In this document: positions 26,082 to 36,138 of the stretch, piece by piece
Layout of the letters: each line of letters starts with the position of its first letter
How positions within the stretch are numbered: position 1 is the first letter of the stretch
Source of the DNA: Roseiarcus sp963820775
GTDB lineage: Bacteria > Pseudomonadota > Alphaproteobacteria > Rhizobiales > Beijerinckiaceae
DNA length: 64,000 nt
Assembly (NCBI GenBank): GCA_963820775.1
Contig: CAWGBF010000013.1
Coordinates: 310,001 to 374,000, forward strand
Direction: 5' to 3'
Notes under the pieces: model-generated
Told to the model about the DNA's origin: nothing
The model's input: the letters and a program-made list of their open reading frames with translations, nothing else
The model's database searches: none
Position numbers and translations under genes: made by a program

Positions 26082-26353
26082 TTATCCACCAACCACCTTC
26101 GCATTGCTGGGAGGCTCAAAGACCACCGTGACCCTCCGATTGCCGCACACAGGGCACATTAGCCGCCCTTCCAGCCTCCCCAGCGGGAAGTTCAGCCCTC
26201 TCGTGGCAACCAGCGTCTCTAGTCAAGTTGCTTACGGTAGACGCAGCGCCTCATAGACCTGGTTTCCTGGCGATAGCCGTTGGCGCAGCGCATAATGGAC
26301 CTTCCAGCCAAGGCTCCGCGCCACCCCTAGCGTCTCCGCCAAGCGTCAAGCAT
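26082..26353 (-). pseudogene. Frame-broken zinc-ribbon-like small protein gene
   Basis: Joining three frames on the minus strand gives one coherent protein of roughly 85-90 aa: LGVARSLGWKVH, then MRCANGYRQETRSMRRCVYR (frame change near 26300), then ETLVATRGLNFPLGRLEGRL (change near 26220), ending MCPVCGNRRVTVVFEPPS and a stop at 26082. Two Cys pairs suggest a zinc ribbon. The pieces are too coherent to be chance, but each junction needs a 1-2 base indel, so it is a degraded gene or a sequence with errors. Function unknown. Confidence 0.5.
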
Positions 26354-26830
26354 CCAGGTGCGCCCCTATTGATTTTTGAGATTTGACAGCAACCAAATCC
26401 AATATCATCAAACTAAATCAAACAACCGCCAAATTGATCAAACCATCACAACAATCATCCAAGAATACTGACAGTAAACGCTAAGTAACCAGCCTTATTT
26501 ATGCCTATGTATCAGGGTATAATACTATTAATCCGAAAAGCGGCCCAGAAAGGGACGCACAAGGGTGATTGACACCGCAGAGAAAACTGCGCCGCAGCCT
26601 GATTGGCGAAGAGCGACACAAACCTGGCCTTGGACATAAAGAGGGCTTGCAGGCAACCCCGGACCACCGCATCTCACCGAGCTCTCACCCGGAGTTCTGA
26701 AGACGGCGCGCGTTCAACCCACGAGGCGTCCGCAACCAGATCGCTTAACTGGGTGATTGTTTTGCGTCACCCGAGCTAATTCCCTCTCCCGGAGGAGAGG
26801 GAATCCATTCGCCCGGCCAAATGGCAGGGC
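26354..26830. other. Intergenic, AT-rich first half, no gene seen
   Basis: Positions 26380-26540 are markedly AT-rich (runs such as CAACCAAATCCAATATCATC) with a TATAAT hexamer at about 26519 but no matching upstream element or downstream gene in that direction. The second half has normal GC and no convincing frame. Confidence 0.4.
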
Positions 26831-27091
26831 TCAGTACGGATGGTAATAGTGGTGGTGGTGGTGGGGATAGTAGGCATAGCCGTGATGGTAATAATGATGG
26901 TGGGTCATCGAGTTGCCGATGGCCGCGCCGCCAAGTCCACCGACGACGGCTCCGACTGGACCGCCCACAACCGCCCCGCCCACAGCGCCCGCAACCCCTC
27001 CGGTTACCGCTCCCGCTTGGTCGGCCAGTACTGCCGAAGAAGAAGCGCAGATCAGTGTCGCGGTCGCGGCCGCAAGCATCCATCTAGACAT
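26831..27091 (-). CDS. Small exported Gly-zipper protein with His/Tyr-rich tail
   Basis: An 86-aa protein with signal peptide MSRWMLAAATATLICASSSA. A glycine-zipper segment follows (AGAVTGGVAGAVGGAVVGGP, continuing to GGLGGAAIGNS), and the tail consists almost only of His and Tyr (about residues 60-86). GGAGGT lies before the ATG at 27091. Gly-zipper segments insert in or pack against membranes; the His-rich tail could bind metal ions such as Ni or Cu. Both roles are inferences. Confidence 0.75.
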   Translation of the reverse strand: MSRWMLAAATATLICASSSAVLADQAGAVTGGVAGAVGGAVVGGPVGAVVGGLGGAAIGNSMTHHHYYHHGYAYYPHHHHHYYHPY

Positions 27092-27532
27092 AAAAACCTC
27101 CATCGAATTTGGCGGAGGATGCGCTTCGAGGCGATCCGCCGTGTTCCATCCATCAAACCGCCCGAGGGCTGAAAGGTTCCGTGTTCTCCATGTTGTATTG
27201 GTGATATGGTTAAAACCGGGCCGCATCGCGGAGGACCGGCGCGCTTGTGGACGCGGTCGTCGACGTCGTTGACCGCGTCGACGCCTTCACAGAGAGATTT
27301 TGCAGAGCCCCTTTTTACCAAGCAGCGAGGCCGCAATTGGCCGCGTTGGGGGACTTCCCTCCTCCGGCGCGGCCCTCGGGCGGGCGCGCAGGCTTTAAAC
27401 ACCCGTTGTCGAAGTATAATTCGAATTCCCGGTCCGCGAAAAATTCAGAGTTGCAGAAAAGTGAACCTAAGCCTCTGAAAACAAACGATCGCGAGCAGAA
27501 TTTCTCGGGTCCCCGGAAGGGTCTCAAGGCGC
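27092..27532. other. Intergenic, contains a dispersed 55-bp repeat
   Basis: No supported gene in about 440 bp. The stretch 27448-27502 has a relative at 45969-46023 (opposite strand), described separately. The segment near 27246-27285 is rich in short CGTCGAC-type palindromes. Confidence 0.45.
27448..27502 (+). repeat. Dispersed 55-bp intergenic repeat, copy A
   Basis: Begins GAGTTGCAGAAAAGTGAAC and ends GCGAGCAGAATT. About four fifths of its positions agree with the reverse strand of 45969-46023. Both copies lie in intergenic DNA. Confidence 0.6.
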
Positions 27533-28747
27533 TCAATGCGCCTTGAGGAGTTCGCCGCGCCGCTCCGGGCTGAAACGGATGATGACGACGATCGCGACCG
27601 CGACCACGCCCGCAACCAGCGCCAAGGCAAATCCGTAATTATTCCCGTTGGATACAGCGATCTGCGCCTGGAACGGACCGTTATAGGAGGCGAGGAAATT
27701 ACCGGCCTGATAGACGAAGGCCGGAATCGTCGCCCGCGCCGCGCCCGGCGACAATTCGTTGAGATGGGCAGGAATTACGCCCCAGGCCCCCTGCACCGCG
27801 ACCTGCATGATGAACGCGCCGATCGCGAGCAGGATCGGCGTCGAGGCGTAAGCCCATAGCGGAATAGCCGGCAAAGCGATGAGCGCGGCCACGGTGATTG
27901 CGTTGATGCGGCCGATCTTCTCCGACGCGTGGCCGAATATCAGGCCGCCGGCGATGGCGCCCAGATTGGCGACGATGACGATCCAGCTCACCGTCGCCGG
28001 ATCGAAATTATGCTGTTTTTGCAGGAAGGTCGGATAGAGATCCTGAGTGCCGTGGCTGAACAGGTTGAAGCACATCATAAGCACGACCATGTAGATGGCC
28101 AATCCCCGATGTTCGATGAGCGTCTCCCATAACGGGGGCTTCTTATGCGCCTTCGAGGCCTCGAAGGCTGGCGATTCCGGAATGCCGCTGCGGATGAACA
28201 GCACGAGGAAGGCGGGCAAAACGCTGAGCAGGAACATCGCCCGCCAGCCGATCGTATAGTTGCCAAACGTTCGGCCGAAAAACAGGCCATAAGCGACCGC
28301 CGCAAGCAGGAAACCGGTCGGATAGCCGCACTGCAAAATCCCCGAAACAAGCCCGCGCGCCTGCGGCGGAATGGACTCCATCGCCAGAGAGCTGCCAAGG
28401 CCCCATTCGCCGCCCATGGCGACGCCGAACAATGCGCGCAGGATCAGAAAGACCGTGAGGTTCGGGGAGAAAGCAGCGAGCGCGCCGAGGATTGAATAGC
28501 AGAGGATATCCAGCATCAGCGCTGGCTTGCGGCCCCACCGATCGCCAAGCCGGCCGAAGATGAACGCGCCGACGAACCGCATCGCCAGCGTCAGGAACAG
28601 GGCGTAGGCCACCGCCGGCACCTCGACGCCAAACTCCTTGGCGATATCCTTGAGCAAAAACGTCAAGAGGAAGAAGTCGAAGGCGTCGAGCATCCAACCG
28701 AGAAAGGCGGCGAGGATGGTCTTCCTCTGCTCTCCCGTAAGGTTCAT
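27533..28747 (-). CDS. MFS transporter, carboxylate/sialate type
   Basis: A 404-aa transporter of the major facilitator superfamily with 12 predicted membrane segments. The loop 2-3 signature is FGRLGDRWGRKPALML. The N-terminus (AAFLGWMLDAFDFFLLTFLL) carries the D-x-F-D motif of metabolite:H+ symporters (Jen1/NanT-like). Substrate is probably a monocarboxylate, by inference only. ATG at 28747 follows GGGAG; the open frame to 28870 adds an unlikely leader. It is transcribed divergently from the cmk-like gene. Confidence 0.87.
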   Translation of the reverse strand: MNLTGEQRKTILAAFLGWMLDAFDFFLLTFLLKDIAKEFGVEVPAVAYALFLTLAMRFVGAFIFGRLGDRWGRKPALMLDILCYSILGALAAFSPNLTVFLILRALFGVAMGGEWGLGSSLAMESIPPQARGLVSGILQCGYPTGFLLAAVAYGLFFGRTFGNYTIGWRAMFLLSVLPAFLVLFIRSGIPESPAFEASKAHKKPPLWETLIEHRGLAIYMVVLMMCFNLFSHGTQDLYPTFLQKQHNFDPATVSWIVIVANLGAIAGGLIFGHASEKIGRINAITVAALIALPAIPLWAYASTPILLAIGAFIMQVAVQGAWGVIPAHLNELSPGAARATIPAFVYQAGNFLASYNGPFQAQIAVSNGNNYGFALALVAGVVAVAIVVIIRFSPERRGELLKAH

Positions 28748-28976
28748 CGTCGCACTCCCGCAGCCTCTGCGCTCTTCGCGTGATTGCCATTCGACAGTTT
28801 CGATGCATATGCGCGAGGGGGCGTCGGCACAAGCTGAACCGCCGGTTTCAGCGCCCGGCGCAAGCGTCACAGCACGGCGAAATCTGCTGACCCGTTTGCG
28901 CCTCGACAGGGGTCTCGCCGCGCTCTAAGAGCGCCGCTCAGGGCGGAAACCCTGGGGGAAGCGGGCGGTTTTGAGG

Positions 28977-29607
28977 ATGATCATCGCCATCGACGGGCCC
29001 GCGGCCTCGGGCAAGGGCACCATCGCGCGCCGAATCGCCGCGCACTACCGGCTGCCGCACCTCGACACCGGCCTCCTCTATCGCGCGACCGCGGCGGTTT
29101 TGATCGCCGAGGATCGCGGTCTCCACGACGAGGCCGCGGCAGTCGCCGCCGCGCGGGGACTGGGCCTCAGCGATTTCAACGACGCGACCTTGCGCACCCG
29201 CCAGATCGGCGAGGCGGCGTCCGTGGTCGCCGCAATGCCTGGCGTCCGGGCGTGCGCTGATCGAGGCGCAGCGCGCCTTTGCCGCGCGGCCGGGCGGCGC
29301 AGTCCTTGATGGGCGGGACATTGGCACGGTCATTTGTCCTGACGCCGAGGTGAAGATCTTCGTCACCGCCAGCGCGTCAGCGCGGGCGCAGCGGCGTGTG
29401 CTCGAATTGATCCAGCGCGGCGAGAAGGCGGACTACCAGGCGATACTGGCCGACATCATCCGCCGCGACGCCCGCGATTCGAGCCGGGCCGCAGCGCCGC
29501 TGCGCCCGGCTGACGACGCGGTGCTGCTGGACACCACGCATCTCGGAATTGACGCCGCTTCCGCCGAAGCGCTGCGGATCGTCGAGGCGGCCCGGACCAG
29601 AGTTTAG
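28977..29607 (+). pseudogene. cmk: Cytidylate kinase, one-base frameshift
   Basis: CMP/dCMP kinase of about 209 aa if intact. The P-loop GPAASGKGT is near the N-terminus, followed by YRLPHLDTGLLYRATAAVL. A single extra T at about 29253 moves the frame; beyond it the gene continues correctly (ALIEAQRAFAARPGGAVLDG, then RDIGTVICPDAEVKIF) to the stop at 29607. The usual neighbours aroA and rpsA are absent. cmk is normally important for growth, so a sequencing error or a second copy elsewhere is likely. Confidence 0.8.
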
Positions 29608-29648
29608 CCCGGATCCGCCGCCGGCGTCCTGTCAACGCTCGCCGCCGA

Positions 29649-30107
29649 TCAGGCGGCGGCGCCTTGGGCGAGACGGCTTTGCGTCGCGCGCAGCCTCTCG
29701 ATCGCGCCCTCAATCTCGCTGCGCTGACGCTCCAGGTGGCCGATCTGGGTCACGATCTGCTGTGGATTGAGCTGATCTTCGAGATCCGTCGTTTCGGTCG
29801 CCCCTTTGCCGCCGATCAGATCCTGGATTTCGGTCAGGGTGAAGCCTAGCTTCTTGCCCTTGAGGATCATCTCCATCCGGATGCGGTCGGTCGCGCGATA
29901 GTAGCGGGCGTTGCCCTCTCGGCGAGGCTTGATGAGCCCGCGATCCTCATAGAATCGCAAAGTTCGCAGGCTGACGCCGAATACGCGCGACATCTGGCTA
30001 ATGGTCATCTCCGGCTGCGCCGAATCGAGCGCAGTGCGGCCTTCTTCTTCGAGCAATGCGCCCGAAACCCCAGCGGAAGCGTGAGCTAAAGACGATATCC
30101 TGTTCAT
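29649..30107 (-). CDS. MerR family transcriptional regulator
   Basis: A 152-aa regulator. The winged HTH is at about residues 33-75 (MTISQMSRVFGVSLRTLRFY, then EDRGLIKPRREGNARYYRA), followed by a coiled-coil dimerisation helix (QIGHLERQRSEIEGAIERL). There is no Cys-rich metal-binding loop, so it is not a typical metal sensor; it resembles short-chain MerR proteins linked to lipid or general metabolism. AAGGAGAG precedes ATG 30107. It is convergent with the cmk-like gene. Target unknown. Confidence 0.88.
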   Translation of the reverse strand: MNRISSLAHASAGVSGALLEEEGRTALDSAQPEMTISQMSRVFGVSLRTLRFYEDRGLIKPRREGNARYYRATDRIRMEMILKGKKLGFTLTEIQDLIGGKGATETTDLEDQLNPQQIVTQIGHLERQRSEIEGAIERLRATQSRLAQGAAA

Positions 30108-30369
30108 GGCCTCTCCTTTCGTCGGCGCCGTTGCGTTCGCGCCTGGTGACTCTCGCGCCCCTGCGCGATTCGAATCACTATGCGCTAACCGCGCAAAAAT
30201 GCAACTGATAGTTGCCACAACTTATTGTGCAACTTTGGGGAGGCCGGCGGCGCGACCGACGACGAAGCGTCCTTAACCGTTTCTTCACCATGACCCCCGA
30301 CAGAATTACGCGCGTCACGTCGCCGTCGCTCATCCGGCGATTCGCGGCCCCCGAGCGATGGTCGAGGAC

Positions 30370-32500
30370 ATGAATAGAGCCATGGCGTGGAATATCGCGG
30401 GCGTAGGGCCGGCGGACCCGCGACGCCGCCGTCGAGGCCGCCCGCCGCGCCGGCATGCGCCTTGACGATTGGCTTGACGAAGCGATCGCCGACTACGCTG
30501 GACTGGATCAGCACGCGCGGCCGGAGCACAACGAAGCGGACGACGATCGGCTTGATGCGGCCGCGGAGCGCCTGGAGCGGATCGCGCGACGAAACGGCGC
30601 CAGCGCAGGCGCCGCGCGCGCCTGGAATTCCGGACTCTTTCAATTCCCTGATCGAGCGCTTTGAAATGAGGCTCTCGCGCGCCGAAGCGCAGGCCGCTCG
30701 CGCCTTTGAAACTGTCGCCCAAATTCTGGAGCGGGACGACGCGGCGCGGGACAGCGACCGCCGCGCGTTGATCGACGCGGTGCGGCGGCTCGAATCGATC
30801 CGGGCAAACTTGACCGACGTCGCTCAGACCGGCGAGACGCATGGCGACCGCTTCCCTCCCCCGCCCGCGCTGGACCCGAAGGCGCCATTCGATCTCAAGG
30901 CCGCGGTGTCGCAAATCGCCATGCGCCGCCACGAGCTCGAGGCCCGCGGCGGTCGCGGCGGGACCGGCCCGACGCCGCCGGATCCCCGAACGGTCGCCGC
31001 TGACGCCGGCCCGTCCGCGCCTTCCCCGGCCAAGCGCAATCCCAGCCAATTGGACGCCAGTCGAGAGCCGCCGAAGACGGCTCGGATGCGACGCCCGGCG
31101 CCGCCGAGCCCCGGCGCTGCGCCGCCGCTCGCGCAATTGTTGCTCGACGACGTTCGAGCCCTGGCGCTCAAGCTTGATGACATGCGCCGCGAGCGAGCCG
31201 ATCAGAGCGCCTCCGCCGTCGACCTCAGCGCCATGCGCGCCGAGATCGACGCCATGCGCCGGAGCCTCGCCGATCTTGCGCCGCGCAACGCGGTGGTCGC
31301 GCTCGAGGGCGCCATCCGCGACCTCGTGCAGCGGGTGGAGATGCTGCGTCAAAGCGGTCACGGCGAATCGATGCTCGCTCCGCTCGAGGCGATGGCCGCC
31401 GAATTCCGCGCGGCGCTGAAGGCGCATGATCCGCAGGCGGCGGCCGCCGGGACTCGAACGCGAGATCCGCGCGATCGGCGGCAAGATCGACAGCCTCGCT
31501 GCGACGGCGATCAAGACCCGAAGACGTTTGAACCCATCCGGCGGCAGACGGAGGAAGTGCGCAATCTCCTCGCCTCGGCCGCGCTGCGCACGCCGCCGCT
31601 CGAACGGTTGGAGCGGCAGATCGGCGAACTGGCCGATCGCGTCGAGCGGCTCGGCGCGAGTCCCGCTCCTCACTTCGAATCCGCCGAGATGGCCGAGCTT
31701 CTTGCCGAAGCCTGTCGGCAGATCGAACGCTCCACGACCCCGGCGGCGCTCGTCTCGATCGAGCAGCGCCTGGAGCAGATCGCGACGCGGCTCGATCAGG
31801 AAATCGCTCGCCCGAACGCTCCCGCGGCGATCGATCCGGCTCCGTTTGACGAATTGGCGCGCCGCATTGACGGCGTCCGCGAATCCCTCGAGGCGCGCCC
31901 GCCCGCAACGATCGACACCGGTCCGATCGAAAGGCTTCTGCGCGATTTCGACGCCAAGCTCGGCGCGGCCGGCCGCAGCGACGCGGATATGCAGGCCCTC
32001 CAATCGATATTCGTCAAGATCAGCGACAAGCTCGACCGCCTCGCTGACCGAGAGGTCGGCGCGCGCCGGCTGGAGCCGGTCCTCCACGAGCTCGGCGCGC
32101 GACTGGATGCAGTCGCGTCTCCGGTTGATCTCAGTCCGATCGAGACGCTGCTGCGCTCGCTTGAGGCCAAGTTTGAGGCGAGCGGCGCCGCGGCCGTCGA
32201 TCGGGAGGTCGTCAAGCAGGTCGCCGACGAGGTCGCTCGCCGACTTCACGATATGAGCTCCCGCCAAAGTCGACCTGGAAGCTGTCGCCCAGCAGATCGA
32301 CACGATCTACGATCGCATCGACGCATTGGCGGCGAAGGCCGCGCGGCCGACGATCCGCAACCCGTCGTGCAGCAGCTGCTTGAAAGGTTGCGCGAGGCCG
32401 ACAGGGCGGAAGGCTCTCCTGCGTCGGAGACCTCGGCCGCGATCAACGCGGCGCTCGACGCGCATCTGGCCGAGCTGAGAGCCGAACAGACGAGTGCGGA
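30370..32500 (+). pseudogene. PodJ-like polarity protein, N-terminal and coiled-coil part, several frameshifts
   Basis: The start MNRAMAWNIAGVGPA followed (after one extra base near 30415) by TRDAAVEAARRAGMRLDDWL matches the conserved N-terminus of PodJ/SEL1-type localisation factors. The rest is a long series of Ala/Arg/Glu-rich coiled-coil segments (LERLERQIGELADRVERLGA, EPVLHELGARLDAVASPVDL). Coherent protein switches frame near 30415, 30590-30640, 31437, 31515, 32270, 32325 and 32495. No segment is lost, which fits sequencing indels better than old decay. Together with the next feature it would be about 1,200 aa. Confidence 0.65.
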
Positions 32501-34008
32501 CGAGCGCAGCGCAATCGCAGCTTGCCGACCTGCAGAGCATTCTCGAGACGCTGGCTGCGCGTCTCAAGAGCATCGAGAGCGAACTCGCGGCCGACGACGT
32601 CGACGAGGAGCTGCAGCCGCCAGCAAGATCGGCGAGCTCCGCCCCGTCCGTCAGCTCCGCGTTGCCGGGCGTCGAGGCGCTCGGCGCCGAAGTCGCGCCG
32701 CAACGCCCCGCCGGGCCCAAAGCAGCGACGCCCGCCGAAGATCCGGCGTTTCAACCTACCAACGGCGAGGACTTCCTGATCGAGCCCGGCGCCGGCGCGC
32801 CGCAGCGAGCGCGCGAAGCCCGCGAACTCGCGCAGATGATCGGGTCCAAGACCAATCCCGCGGTCACCGTCCACATCGCCGCCGCGCGCCGGGCCGCGCA
32901 GGCGGCGTTGGCGGAAACGAACGCCGAACCCAGCAGCGGCGCCGTCAAGACCTTGACCAGTTCCGAGCGGGCGCCGTTCGCGGCGCGGGGCGTCCAAACT
33001 GCAAGGGCGCTCTACGCCAGTCACAGGCGCACTGTATTGCTCGGCGTCGCGATTGCGATCGCGGCGACGCTCGCCATCAGAATGGTCGGCGTGCGAGCCC
33101 CATTTCTCCAACGCTCCGAATTGGGCGGACAAGCCGTCAACACCGCCAATGTCGATTCGACCAAAGACAAGCCGCCGAATGTCGCTGGCCCGGTCAAGTC
33201 GGGTGGCGAAGCAATTGACGTGGCGCCTACCGCCTCGATTACCCAGCCGCCCGCCAAGCCGGACGCATCGGCTCTTGCGCCGCAGAGCGGGCCTCCGATA
33301 GCCGAACTGCTTGCGGCGATCCCCGCCGGGATTCCCCCATCGGTGCGCGAGGCTGTCGCGGCGGGCCTCCCCAATGCGCAATACGAACTCGCGATGCGCT
33401 TGTTCGAGGGCCGGGGAGCGCCGAAGGATCAACCGGCAGCGGCGCGCTGGTTCGAACGCGCCGCGTCGCTCGGTCTGGCCCCAGCACAATATCGCCTCGG
33501 CTCGATGTACGAGAAAGGCGTCGGCGTGACGCGCGATCCAGGCGTTGCAAAGCGCTGGTATCTCAAGGCGGCGCAGGCGGGCAACGCGCGCGCGGCGCAT
33601 AATCTCGCGGTCATGAGCGCCGACCCGGGCGGCGAGCCGAACTACCCCGAAGCGGCGAAATGGTTCCGAAGGGCGGCCGAACTCGGCGTTCGCGACAGCC
33701 AGTACAATCTCGCAATCCTTTATGCGCGCGGCCTCGGCGTCGAAAAGAACCTGGGCCAGTCGTGGCTGTGGTTCTCGCTCGCCGCTCAACAGGGCGACGC
33801 GGACGCCGCCACGAAGCGCGACGAAATTGCCCGCGAAATGGACCCGGCATCTCTCGCCGCCGCGGTGGAGGCGCTGATGAAATTCAAGGCCTCGAAGCCC
33901 GATCCGGCGGCGAATGACGTCGCCGCGCCGCCGGGAGGATGGGACGCCAAGGCAAACTCATCCCCGCCGACGCCCGCCGACGCGGCTCATTCGCAAGCGC
34001 CTCCCTGA
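32494..34008 (+). CDS. PodJ-like protein, C-terminal part with SEL1 repeats
   Basis: A 504-codon open frame continuing the broken gene upstream. It starts in coiled coil (SQLADLQSILETLAARLKSI). A disordered stretch and one membrane segment follow (TVLLGVAIAIAATLAIRMVG, about residues 184-203). At least three SEL1 repeats come next (about 270-430; YELAMRLFEGRGAPKDQPAA, YRLGSMYEKGVGVTRDPGVA, YNLAILYARGLGVEKNLGQS). In Caulobacter PodJ the SEL1 part is periplasmic and the coiled coil cytoplasmic, organising pili and polar development, which would fit the Tad locus in this genome. Confidence 0.75.
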   Translation: MRTSAAQSQLADLQSILETLAARLKSIESELAADDVDEELQPPARSASSAPSVSSALPGVEALGAEVAPQRPAGPKAATPAEDPAFQPTNGEDFLIEPGAGAPQRAREARELAQMIGSKTNPAVTVHIAAARRAAQAALAETNAEPSSGAVKTLTSSERAPFAARGVQTARALYASHRRTVLLGVAIAIAATLAIRMVGVRAPFLQRSELGGQAVNTANVDSTKDKPPNVAGPVKSGGEAIDVAPTASITQPPAKPDASALAPQSGPPIAELLAAIPAGIPPSVREAVAAGLPNAQYELAMRLFEGRGAPKDQPAAARWFERAASLGLAPAQYRLGSMYEKGVGVTRDPGVAKRWYLKAAQAGNARAAHNLAVMSADPGGEPNYPEAAKWFRRAAELGVRDSQYNLAILYARGLGVEKNLGQSWLWFSLAAQQGDADAATKRDEIAREMDPASLAAAVEALMKFKASKPDPAANDVAAPPGGWDAKANSSPPTPADAAHSQAPP

Positions 34009-34071
34009 CGGAACTTCCGGCGGCTCGATGCTCGCCCTTGCGTCGTTCTCGACGTCCCGTCATGACGACCT

Positions 34072-35977
34072 ATGTCTGGCCGCGAGATTGAAATGCAACC
34101 CCCGCTCGCGGGCTCGAAGCCCCGGCTTCGCCTGCGCCTCCTCGGCCTCACCGACCTGCACGCCAATCTTTATCCTTACGACTATTACCGTGATCGCCCG
34201 GACAACTCAGTCGGCCTCGCGCAAGCCGCGTCTCTAGTCCGGCAGGCCCGCGGGGAGGCCCCCAACTGCCTGTTGTTCGATAACGGCGACATTCTTCAGG
34301 GCACGCCGCTCGGCGACTTCGCCGCCCAAGCGATACTTGCGGACCCCGGCGCGATCCATCCCGTCATCGCCGCCATGAACACGCTTGACTATGACGTCGC
34401 GGCGCTGGGGAACCACGATTTCAACTACGGCCTGGAGGCGCTCGAGCGCGCTTATGCGCAAGCGCGCTTTCCCGTCGTCTGCTGCAACGTCCGCAAAAGC
34501 GATGGCTCGCCCTGGTTTGCGCCCTCGATCGTGATCGAACGCGCGTTCATCGACGAGTCCGGAACGCCGCAGCGGCTCAAAGTAGGTGTGATCGGCGTTG
34601 CGCCGCCGCAGATCGCCCAATGGGACGAGGTCCATGTACGCGGACGCCTGATCACGATCGACATCGTCGAGGCTGTCCGCGCCGAGCTTGGTGAACTCAG
34701 AAGCTGCGTCGATCTGGTGGTCGTGCTCTGCCACTCCGGCATTTCACGGCTCGCCTCGACCAGGGGGCAAGAGAACGCGGGACAGGACCTCGCCAGGCTC
34801 GACGGCGTCGACGCGCTATTCCTCGGCCATCAGCACTTGCTCTTGCCTGGCGAGGATTTTGTTGGTTTTGAAGGCGTCGATACGGAGCGCGGAACGATTC
34901 ACGACAAGTCCGCCGTCATGGCTGGCTTCTGGGGCAGCCATCTCGGAATCATCGATCTCAGGCTGGAGATGGACGCATGCTGGCGGATCGATGAAGCGCG
35001 GGTTGAGGTCTGGCCGATCGCCAGACGCGACGCAAGCGGCGGCGTGACCGCCCTGGTCGAGTCGGACGCCGGTCGTGCTCGAAGCGGCCAAGACCGCGCA
35101 CGAAGCCACTCTGCGCATCATCCGCGCGCCGGTCGGCAAGCTCGCGACGCCGCTGCACACCTATCTGGCTCTGATCGCCGACGATCCCACGGTCCAGCTC
35201 GTCAATGCGGCCCAGCTCGCCTATGCCGCGCCGCTCGCGGCGGCGCGTGCTGACCTCGCCTCGCTGCCAATCCTGTCAGCGGCGGCGCCGTTCAAATGCG
35301 GCGGGCGCAGCGGTCCGTATGCGTATACGGACATCGCTGCGGGCCCGCTCGCGATCAAGGACGTCGCGGACATCTATCCGTACCCCAACACTCTGAGGGT
35401 GGTTAAGGTTGACGGCGCGACGCTGCGGGAATGGCTGGAGCGCTCGGCGTCCATTTTCCGTCGCATCGATATCAGCCGGCGCGATGAGCAACCTCTCCTT
35501 TGTCCCGCCTTCGCGGCTTACAATTTTGACGTGATCGATGGGGTGGACTACGCTATCGACGTCACTCAGCCGGCGCGCTACGACGACGCAGGCGCGCTAG
35601 TCGCGCCAGAGTCGCGCCGCATCCTCGATCTGACATTCGAGGGCGCGCCGGTCGATCGGGAGCAGTCGTTTCTCGTCGTCACCAACAACTATCGCGCCAG
35701 CGGGGGCGGCGGCTTTCCCGGCTGCGACGGAACGAGCGTCGTCATCGAGGCCCCGGACGCCAACCGCGACGTCGTCCTCAAATACATTGAAAGCAGAACC
35801 GAGATCGCGCCGAAGTCGGACGGGAACTGGCGCTTCGCGCTCTGGCCAACGACCGTGATTGCGACCTCTCTGACGTCGCCTGCCGCGTCGGAGCTTCCGG
35901 CGCCCCCCGGCCTTAAGCTGACCTCGATGGGCTTGGCGCCCGGCGGCTTCTTGAAGTTGCGCGTCGAGACGGCGTGA
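34072..35977 (+). pseudogene. Cyclic-nucleotide phosphodiesterase/5'-nucleotidase (CpdB/UshA type), one frameshift
   Basis: Calcineurin-like phosphoesterase plus 5'-nucleotidase C-terminal domain, about 630 aa. Metal ligands are in LLGLTDLHANLYPYDYY, NGDILQGTPLGDF, LGNHDFNYGLEALERA and LVVVLCHSGI...GHQH. The C-terminal domain has YPYPNTLRVVKVDGATLREW and VTNNYRASGGGGFPG, a hallmark of the 2',3'-cyclic-nucleotide 2'-phosphodiesterase/3'-nucleotidase group. There is no signal peptide. A one-base insertion near 35070 shifts the frame; the second part restarts as VVLEAAKTAHEATLRI. Both halves look functional, so a sequence error is likely. Confidence 0.78.
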
Positions 35978-36138
35978 ATGACGCGAAAATCAAGAGTTTT
36001 GCACCAAGACAGGGTGTTGCCTCCGTGCAGCCAAAGGACTAAGACAGCTCGTCGAAATATTAGTTCACAATAGTCGATCTCCCAGACGATGTGCTCGCTT
36101 TGCAGTCGAAGTTTCCGACATCATGCCACAGGGAAATA

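Noticed and set aside
30330..32303. 657-codon minus-strand frame opposite the PodJ-like gene
   Set aside because: Arg-rich translation without family motifs; it is a GC-driven shadow of the plus-strand coding sequence.
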